Assembly (NCBI RefSeq): GCF_021730395.1
Contig: NC_069367.1
Coordinates: forward strand, 4,090,501 to 4,154,500
Direction: 5' to 3'
Source of the DNA: Mercenaria mercenaria
Lineage: Eukaryota > Mollusca > Bivalvia > Venerida > Veneridae
DNA: 64,000 bases
The notes beneath the pieces were generated by a model. The model did no database searches and had not been told where the DNA came from. It saw only the letters and a list, made by a program, of their open reading frames with translations. Below are positions 12,222 through 22,600 of the stretch, piece by piece; the first letter of the stretch is position 1; the number at the start of each line of letters is the position of its first letter. Both the position numbers and the translations under genes were made by a program.

Positions 12222-12894
12222 GGAGCAAAATTTATTGATGAAATGTTAAGATCTGTTTGCTTATTTGCTTTTTAGATTCTTGATAATGATTAAAGATAAT
12301 TAAAAAGTTAAAGAACTCTTAAAGAGGGCTCAAAACTGATGATATTTCCTCTACTTATGTGTATTTATGCCACTACATAGAATACAGTTTGATACCCGTA
12401 ATGATATTCGTTATCAAGGTTCAGAGGGAGGGATGGCTCCCAATGCCAAAAATGTTTAACTGCATTTTACACAATATTCTCTACTTGAGGGGAAAGTTTC
12501 ACAGAATGATATGTCTTCAAATAAGATTGCTCTGCCCTAACGTGTGCAAATGACTTATATGTGAAGTGACAGATGGCTAAACCAATTAACCATTGTTAAC
12601 ACTGTTCCATCTGACAGGGAATAATGTTTAAATTCAGTAAACATTGGTGATGGTTAGTTCATTTACGCCCTTCTGGTTGTACGCTTTATGATCGAGCTTT
12701 TATCTGTTTATTTATTCAAACATGCATAGGTTGTTATACATTTTAACTGTAAGTAAAATATAGTTTAATATGCACCAAATAAAGACATGCATTATCGAAT
12801 ACGTACTTTGTATTTTTGTTTAATAAATCATATGGTTTCTTTTAATGTTATTTTTTCAATTAATCATGAGGAAGAGAAGGAATCAGTTTTGTCC
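12222..12894. other. Intergenic, nothing recognised
   Basis: No gene or repeat supported. Confidence 0.4.
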
Positions 12895-13030
12895 TACGGA
12901 TGGTTGATTTTTATACCCAGGTACAATCCCACGCCTGGACAGGCACCTGATGTCTTCTTCTACCATGAATAGCTGGAGAGCTGTCATATGATCTACCATT
13001 TTATATCTGTGACGTTAAACCTAACAGAAA
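12895..13030 (+). mobile_element. 3' part of a tRNA-derived SINE just upstream of gene B
   Basis: It shares its central and 3' blocks (CACGCCTGGACAGGCACCTG, then CTTCTTCTACCATGAATAGC, then GTGACGTTAAACC) with the SINE type at 15008-15222 and 23163-23305. The tRNA-like head is missing. It ends about 140 bp before the gene B start codon, so it may lie in the promoter or 5' UTR. Confidence 0.6.
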
Positions 13031-13167
13031 AATGACACAACGTAAAAACTTGGCGCATAGTCTCTTTACAGCTTTGTTAACCAATAAAATCTACCTTAGC
13101 GCATTCAGTAAGTGCACGTAGACTAAAATGAATAATTCAGTCGATACATTTATACTATAAGGATATC

Positions 13168-13627
13168 ATGGATTTTCCTCTAAAAAGACTTAACAATAGC
13201 GCTGATGTGCCAGGATTGCAGGTCGGAAAACAGAAGAAAGATTCTTACTTTGGAAGCAATGACGTACATGATAATTCAGCTTATTCTTTTGCAAGGGAAC
13301 CTGATAAACTGCCAAGGGATGCGACTAATGTTGCAGGTCAAAATGTTAATAATCAAAATAAGAACATATGGCCACAGGAAACTAAGAACAATTTGGAATT
13401 TCATGACCTTAATGTGGATAGGCCTGAACAAATACTAAGAAGTTCATCAGAAACAAAGATATCATACGCGGTTATTAATGATTCCCACATAACACCTGCA
13501 GAGGGAATGAAAAAAGAAAACAGAAAATCGCCAAGAAATTTAAGAATAATCCAAGCGGTCACCATCTTTGTTGTGCTTGCTGTTCTAGGACTTATAGCAT
13601 TTTTCATCATACGCAATATGGTCAGAG
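13168..13627 (+). CDS. Gene B exon 1: cytoplasmic tail with ITIM-like motif and membrane helix
   Basis: It starts with MDFPLKRLNN at 13168 and ends phase 1 at AGAG|GTAATG. Residues 98-103 are ISYAVI, which fits the ITIM consensus (I/V/L/S)-x-Y-x-x-(I/V/L). Other tyrosines are at DSYFG and SAYSF. The helix is about 127-149. In gene A the cytoplasmic part and the helix are on separate exons; here they are on one. Confidence 0.85.
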
Positions 13628-16600
13628 GTAATGTTCTTTTTTATCTTTTATACATCATGATACATATACATGTTCAATATATGAGTTCCTACTAGTTTAT
13701 AACTCGACCCTCCCATACTTATCCGCTCTATAACTCTGTACATAATAAAGGAATTTTAATAAAGGCTTGGCACAGATATCCCATATAATGATTATAGTGA
13801 CTGTCACGTTATAATGTCGTCTTTCATTGAGAAGCACGAAGTTTTGGGTTAAATCTGTATTTCATGCGAGGCTTATAGAAAAATCACCATAAAATCACTT
13901 AAAACTTTTCTGCCAGTTTTGTTTCTTTCATATGAATTTATATTGCTAAAATGCTTCAGTACCTAATTCATAAATATCCTCTCTTCATCAATAACATTAA
14001 ATGAACAATATATGACTTTATATAGCAGTCACTTGTTTTCCTTACTCTGTTAAATTTCTTAAATGGATCGGTCCTTCATTCAATTTTTGCCGTACCACCT
14101 GTTATTAAAAGGCGTGTTCACTGAAGATTTACAGTCTGAATAGCGAACAGTGCAGACCATATAGTCAGCTTGCGCGGCTGATCTTGGTCTGCACTAGTAG
14201 CAAATGCTAATTCACTTGCCTCCATTAGGCTAAATGCTAATATAATGAACCGTTGGCAGTTAAAACATCGCTATTATTTCACGATGTTTTCATTTTATTT
14301 TCATTAAACTAAAAGTTTTTTAATAAAATTTCTTGATTTAAAGATCGAAAAGAAGTTTTCATGAAGACAAGTAATATTATTTCAGATCGGTCCACTTGCG
14401 ATACGCTACCTTCAGTGGAAAATGGAAACGTTAACTTTACCCAGACGTCAGATCGGACTGAAGCTACTGTTTATTGTAAACAATGCTATGGAGAAGATGC
14501 AAATCAGAAACTTACATGTAAGGATGACGAGTGGACTCCAGTGAAACCTTGCCGACAAACTGGTTGTGGACCATTCCCTACCATTGCGAATGGATTTTTA
14601 AGCGGAAAGGAACAGACATTTGGTTCGACGGCCAAGTTGCGATGCAATTCTGGGTTCATGGTAAATTCAACGACGTACTTCACATGTCTATCTAATGGAA
14701 CATGGGACAGTGATACAGAATCAACATGTTTTCTACATCCATGCGGGCAGTATCATTTGTCTAAGAATGTTTTGGTCAAGGAAGACTTTAGTCATGTCAA
14801 TATGTCAATAGATGTACAATGTGAGGACGGATTTGTCTTTGCAAACGAGAGTGAGACTTACATAAACTGTAATAACAATACATGGATAGGAAATCCGATA
14901 TGTGAAATTCCAGGTAGATTAACCTTGAATTAAGTACCATCAAATAAATATCGGCCAACAGATCGTATGTCTATAATATCCTTTGCATAAATGACTGACT
15001 CTGACTCTTCATCAGCTTTTCATGGTGAATGAAGACCCTAGGTGTCCCTATGCGGATTATTTCATCGCAAAAGGCACCTTGGTAGAACCAACAACCTTCC
15101 GTCGTAAGCCATCTGGATGGCTCTTTCATATGAAGAAATTTTTTACGCCCCGAACGAGGCTCGAACCCACATCTGTAAGGGGCAGGTGATTTGAATCTTA
15201 ATCACTCGGCCACGGAGGCCCCATATCTGATGCATAAAAAGCATTTAAAAGCGCGCGAACCAGCGTGTTAAGATGAGAGTAGTATATATTTATGAAAATA
15301 TATTAGATTGTGTAGGTAAACGTGAGCACAGAGAAAAGACGAGGATATAGTGTTAATGGCAACCTGAATCTATTTTAGAGAGAGAAGTTTGTTTGAAAAT
15401 ATGCAACAGAAGATATATTGAAACGATGATGTAAAGGTGTTTGTAATATTAAACCAATGTTTGACCTTACGTTTTTATTCTTACAGGTGTATTAGCATTA
15501 AAGACAAATAACAGTTCAGTTCTTATTTCGGGCAAATCGTTCTCCATTACCTGCACTCTGATCCAATCGCCTAAATGGGAGACTGTTATATTAGCACGAA
15601 CAGACTTGGCAAATAACTCGATCCCAAATCCATTACTGACTGTGACTAGTTTTAATGGTAATACTACATCAGACAAACTGCATGTTACACGTTTCCGAAA
15701 GAATGTTATCACTTTGCCAGATGGTGTTAGTGTAAAGTTAACTATCGACCAAGTACAGTGTGGCGATACTGGTGTGTACATCTGTAGCGTTCTTGTTGGA
15801 AGCGTTTCGTCACCCAAAGGAATAAAGAGTTCGAGAAAGCATTTGAAAGCGATTGGTAAGTCATACGCATTATCTGCAAACTTAGGTTTCACTGTGTTTC
15901 AATGATGTAATTATTTATTTGAGGATAAGTACAGAGAAAACCCCTTTAAAACTTGAGTTTATTCTTGACTAAATATCCTGTCTTGCTTATAGATAAATTA
16001 ATCTTGACCAGAAATGTGTCGAATATATAAAAAGCTTGTGAAGCACATCGTGTCTGCTTTTGATACTTCCGAAGGCTTTCCTTCATTAACAATCGCAACA
16101 GCAATCTCTAAATGTTATGTGGCGCCCGTGAAAAGGACTCTTCGTACTTGGATTCTAACTTGAGATATTTTCTGGTGCGTCCAGTCAATATCTATGTAAT
16201 AATTCTCCAGTTAAGCCGGTGCTAGGAGATGTAAGGGGTGTAGCACTTTCCATTACATCTCGTGAACAGACTCAGTCAGACCGGGTCTGATATCTTCTTG
16301 CTTGGTTGTATTCCAGCACAGCATCAATCTTTAATTGTCGTGATGCGGCCGTAACAAGTCTTCAGATATTATATTTATGTTATGTTTTCAGGTCCTTTTG
16401 TCAATTGTAACATCAATGTAATAGAATTCCACTTAGGCCGGTGCTAGGAGTTGTCATGAATAGACTCAATCAAACCGAGTTTGCCTTTATTTTGCTTAGT
16501 TGCATTCTTAACTTCCAAAGGACCGTCTTACAGATTCATTTCCTTTTCTTATGTATTTATTTGTGTGACTATACTTCTCGTTATGATAAGTATATAAGTG

Positions 16601-19600
16601 ATTTATCGACATGACTGGTCCAAAATGGTCACTATGTCATACCTTTTCTGACAAAAATTTCAGGAACATTGTCTAGACACTAGTTTTCTTTAACCTTTAG
16701 TAGCCTGTTGGCGGCAAGTGATTCAGCCTTTGCGAACAGTGCAGACCAAGATCAGCCAGCACATCCATGCAGGCTGATCATGGTCTGAACGTTTCGCTAT
16801 TTAGTCTATACATTTTAAGTGAACACCCCTTTGAATAAGTGGAACTACCAAAATTAAATGATTGGAAATTAGCTCGGTTAAAGCAAACATTACCATATGA
16901 ACCAGGAGGCCTCAAATGATACAGTGACATTTAGATAATAATCTATATTATTGTAATTTAGCTAGTACCAATTTTTCAATGTCGGAAAACATCGGCACAC
17001 ATCTTTCGTTTGCCGTACCTGTATCTGTATGGAATTGTTTTGGCTGAAGGTAAAAATGGATATTTGAAACAGTGCATCTTACTTTAAAATGTGCTATAAA
17101 ATATGCAAAAATTGAATAGAAAATTAAATACTTGCATGTTTTATAACGCCATATTTGATCGTTTTGTTTCTTCTCAGATACGAGCTCAGAAATGATCGGT
17201 ATAATAGCCCCGACATCTGCGGTCCAGGGTGACGAAATTGAAGTCAAATGCATTGGGAGTATTGGGCAAGATGAAAATGGGACTAAGTTAAGGGAGATGT
17301 TCATCAGCATATACAAGGTAAGGGTGAAGAGCAATTATGCAGTAGATATCTTGTTTATATGATTTTTTCATTTGATACTATACGCTGTGTAAACAATGTC
17401 GTTTGGTTTAAAATCCTGATTTAGCTTACAAGTAACTATTGTTCGTTCTAATATTTTGATTTGTTATCTGACCTGCAATATATAAGAAATGTATAAAATA
17501 AGTTTCTAAGTTTCTATTTTATTATGTATAATTATTGCGATTCTTTGGAGATCGTGCATTTATACAAAATGAATATCTGGATATGTGATTCATCGTAAAG
17601 GAATTGGTCTATGGCCTAAACAATTTCAGTGAGACTTTTCGGAAATTATTTTTATGTAAAGAAATGAATAAAAATAAGGGGATTATGCCTTTAGTGCATC
17701 AGTAAGTTGATTTCAAACATCACTGAGTCCGCCTGCTTAGCTCGGTAGGTAGAGCGTTGGTCTGCGGATCGCGGGTCGTGTGTTCGATTCTCGGGCTGGG
17801 CGTATGTTTTCCGTGTCTATTTAATAAACGACATCGTGTCTGAAATCATTAGTCCTCCACCTCTGATTCATGTGAGGAAGATGGCAGTTACTTGCGGAGA
17901 ACAGGTTTGTACGGTACTGAAGTACTGTTGAAAAACGGCTTTAAACCCAAACGAAAACAAAACAATCTAACATCATTGACCATGTTTAAAGCATAAAAAG
18001 TGAAGTTTTTAAAAAATATCCTCCAAGGCCATAAACACATTTAGGGTCGGGCCAAAAATTTAGGGTAGGTCGGGATACCGAAAGAAAAACAAAAACTATT
18101 TTTTACACCTAAAAGCTTGTTTGGACCTTTTAATCATTTACAGTTGTTGATGAATATCAGCTAAATTGTTATATTTCAAACTTCCTACTTGAAAATATCA
18201 ATTGTAATACATTATGTTATTAACAAAACCATAAATGACCCATATCGTTTTTGATTATAGAAAAACGAAATTAAGTGTAAAGCAAGTTTAAAGTCTCATA
18301 GGAAGTTAAATTCATGATTTAAAAAGGGACTTCTTTTATGATACACGATATAATGCGAACAATGAATGTCAATTGTGCTGTTAAACACATGAATGTTATT
18401 TACGATCCAGCGTATGATCAAAGAATATCTTGTTCCCTGTCGACATTATCGCACACTAGTAAGTTTAACTCTTTGAGTGCCTTTAATATATTGATATTAA
18501 AGCTATTTCACAAGTCATTTGTCAACAAAATTACTATCCGTCTGTGGTGAAATCTGAAACGCTCTGTGCTTTCATATCGGCAATATTGTTGTCAATTTTT
18601 GGCACTGTAGTTTACTCTTGTCAATCTTTGGGTACAAGTGGAACACCACGTTTTGCTGATTTTGCTTATATTGTCATGAAAGTGATTCTATCAAAACTAT
18701 ATCTATTACCAATCAGGAAGACTTCATATATGCTTTAATAAAATGTCATGTTACTTTGGTGATTTGCTCTACATATTCTACGACTTTATTTAAACCTAAT
18801 TGATAAAATATTCTGTTTTATAAGTAAGATATAACTCTATATATATATCGTACATCGTTAATGATATAGAATTGTCTACTCGTAAATTGGGCATCCATTT
18901 GTAATTGTTAGCATGAAACAAGAAAATTGAGGTCGCGTTTTTTATAGTGTCAGCTCGATTAAAATAACATTATTTGGCGAGAACTCTATTAAGTTATATG
19001 TAATCTATAAAATGAAATGGAACTCTATGTCATTTGTATCTTTCTAACTGAACGAAATGTCAGGCTAATACATATTACAAAATGTGTATTTCAATGCTTG
19101 TAAGCATAAAATATGTTTTCGTGAATGTAAAATATATCTCACATCGAAATGCGTCATTATTTTTCAAATTTTGAAATATAAAAATTATCTCACTTTGCAA
19201 TAAAAAGCATTTAATATCAATCCAGATCTATATACTTATCGGTTGAACAAAACATTTATCCAAACGCACTGCAGTTTGATAAAATGGTAGATTAAATCCG
19301 TAAGAATTAAGATCCTTTGAAAGCAGGATCTAAGAATTCAATAAACGCGATATCACATTTACTGTAACACATGCAAGAACCAATACAACACACTTAATAA
19401 TTATTTTAGGTTGTGAACCAGCTAGAGGGCGTGGACGGTAACTTGCATTTCCGCTACAGCTCATGAAAAGACTGAACTGGATCGAGCCTGCAGCATTTTT
19501 ACTTTTGTCGTGTTGGACGGCCTTTTTTCTATCTTATGTATCGGTGTATTCTTCTGAGCACTGTCCATATTCCGTGCTTGTTTGATATTGTTTGTTGTGT

Positions 19601-22600
19601 TTTGACGTTTTCAATGTGTTTGTTTATCAGACAATGGTGCTTCTAAATATCGAAATTATTGTAAATGGCGTTTTTCCCAATATTCTTTGTTTACTTATCA
19701 CATTACATTTTCTGAAACTTATAGAGCGAGAATACGGTGGAAAATGTGCCATTTGTCATTGAATCGTCACAAACTGAAGACTGTCAAACCCATGAAACTA
19801 TTAACTCAACAATTTTGATTACAAATGATATGAACGGAGCTGAGTTGCAATGTTTGATGGATGAAGATAATGGAAAGATGCAGAAGAAAAGCAGTATTTT
19901 GAATGTAAAGACGACAACTGGTAGGCCATAATGCTAAGATAAGTAAAACAAAAGAAAAATAAATTTCACTTTCCCGATAATTTTTAAGTATTCTTTAATA
20001 TATATTCTTCTAAACTCAATGGAGGTAGTAGCTTGTATATATCACAATGTACCTAACTTTAGTAAAATAATGGTCAAAACCCTTTATTGGTAGAAATTAA
20101 GTGTATAATCACTGGAGATCAGGCTAAGTGAAAACAGGAAACAGGTAGTTTGGAGAAACCAAACAGGTATTATTGAAACATTCATTTTGCATATGTATAG
20201 TTGATAAACAATAAATTGTATAAATATTATCTATTACAGAATGGTCATTTTAAATTTGAGTATAAGGTTTGATGTCTATAAATTTGTTAAATTTGTCTAA
20301 GGCGCCATGTGTACCTATTTTCCAAATAAAACTGAAACTAGAGAGTACAATTTATGTTTAGACACCTTTTAAATCAAACAGTTTTATTGGGTATAAGCAT
20401 TACGCATTTGTTGTTTTATTTCGTAATGATAGATACTTAGTTTTCTTTTTGGTACTGTTAGCTAGAATTTTTTCTTACATATTTCTTTTTCAGAGAATAA
20501 CTTATTTATTCACTTTAATACTTCCAGTGAAAGTATCGACATCATCGCCTACATTTAACATAGGCAGTACGGCCAACATGACTTGCGAATTCAACCATAT
20601 TCGTGGTTGGAGTAGCATAGAGATCCGTAAAAACTGTAGTAACACGGAGGTCGTCACTATTGCCTCTTTACAAATAACCGGAGTGAATCGAATTTCACAA
20701 TAGAAAAACATATTGTTCTGTCAGAAAATGATTCTACTGCGTCTTGGGCTAAACTAACCTTACATTTCGAGAACATTACGTGCAGCGATGCTTGTGGTCA
20801 AGGTGGTGAAATTGAATACATGTGTGCAGTGAAAATTGGAGACAGTTGGGTGACAGATTCTGCGAAACTAGAATTTCAAAGTTTGTTTAACATTTAGTTT
20901 GTGTTATTTTATGCATTTTTGAAAAACAAAAAACCTGATAATACACAAACGCAAACGCCTGTGTTGCTTTTATTGTAAGTGCTTCATACTAAATTAAAAA
21001 AAAAAATAATCCAACTGATAACTGTTACAATGAAGAACGAGAATGGTCCCGAAGTTACTTAAGATTTGCATTTAAAACTTTATTATTCAAGTAATTGTTT
21101 TACATTATGTACATAAAGACATATTACTATGCTTCTAGTTTATTTAAATTTTTTTCAGCGACGCCTTCAATGCCAGTAATTTCAACAGAGCAAGACAAGT
21201 TTTACCGTGGACAGGAAGCGGTTATTAAATGCACCGGAAATGTCGGTATGCCTACACAAAATATGAATATGAAAGAAAATTCGACCGAACTGCCAACACG
21301 CTTGTTGGATTCAGAAGTAATTTTCGACAATAACACGTGTGCAAATGTTCAGACTATTACATATACATTTACAGTTACAGATGACATGGATGGCTTTTTG
21401 TACCAATGTGAAACAAGCTATGATAACGGATCAAAACGGTCAAATGTTGAAACTGTTAATGTGGCAGATCCAAGTACGTATTCCGTCTTTCTTAGCTATA
21501 ATTTACGTCTTTTCAAATTCAGTACCAACGTACCTGTAATCAGCATTGTGTATCCTGCTATATAGAATTTAGTGACAAAAAGCCACAAATTGTTCTCTTG
21601 TATAAATGTGAAGTATTCAGACAAAAAGTTCAGATATTTTTAAAAACATATATTACTTTTATCACTAATCAAGTATAAATGTGAAGTATTCAGACAAAAA
21701 GTTAAGATATTGTTAATAACATATTACTTTTATCACTAATCAAATAACTTGGAAAAAATACTCTGTCTACCTTTTATGTTTTATTGAATGCATATTTTTT
21801 TTCTCAAATGTTTCAGTATTATATTTCTCTGATGGAAGCAAGACGGCAATTGTTGGAAGCAGCAAGGTTATACAGTGTGTTCTTACTTCAACAATGAACA
21901 TGACAGATATTGTTATCAGTAAATTTGACAGTGAAATATGTGCGGTCAGTAGCGCTAGTGTCGGAATTTGTAAAGCATCAAGGTTTTCAGCACATGGCAA
22001 TTATTCTAACGATGGTACTATGTTTACCATGACGGTGACATTGCAGAATGTAGCCTGTGAACACGAAGGCCCTTATGTATGCGTAGCTGTTGGCATTAAA
22101 ACTCTCAAAACTTCTATGGAATTCCAAGTAAAATGTGAGGAATCTTCCCTAATGACCACCTTTTTTATCTGTATGTTGATGCAGTTGAAAATATTTTTAT
22201 CATAGTCTGTGCCATACTACTACTATCATGCAGTTTGAGAAGTTTTGTTTGCTTGTTTTGTGTTTAACGCCGTTTTACAGTATTTCAGTCATGTAACGGC
22301 AGGCAGTTTACCTTACCAGTGCTCCTAGATTCTGTACCAGTACAAACCTGTTCTCCGCAAGTAACTGCCAACTTCCCCACATGAATTATCAGAGGTGGAG
22401 GACGAATGATTTCAGACACAATGTTTTACATCATATCGTCACGGAGAACATACGCCCCGCCCGAGGATCGAACTCGCGGCCCCGCGATCTGTAGACCAAC
22501 GCTATCCCTACTGAGCTAAGCGGGCGGGTAGTTTGGGAAGTAGACAGATCAAAATTATAAATATAATGAATAATTTTTCGTATCATATCGAGGTGTAAAT

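Noticed and set aside
3082-13167. Shared bidirectional promoter for genes A and B
   Set aside because: The starts are 10 kb apart with LINE and repeat insertions between them.
15145-15222. Possible tRNA genes at this and other box A/box B sites (1400, 17730, 22500, 28020, 45660, 50700)
   Set aside because: Each is followed by a conserved SINE body and the arms mispair, so they are SINE heads and not functional tRNA genes.
15467-15892. 141-codon minus-strand frame
   Set aside because: It lies exactly opposite the Ig1 exon of gene B, whose splice sites, phase and DTGVYIC motif are convincing.
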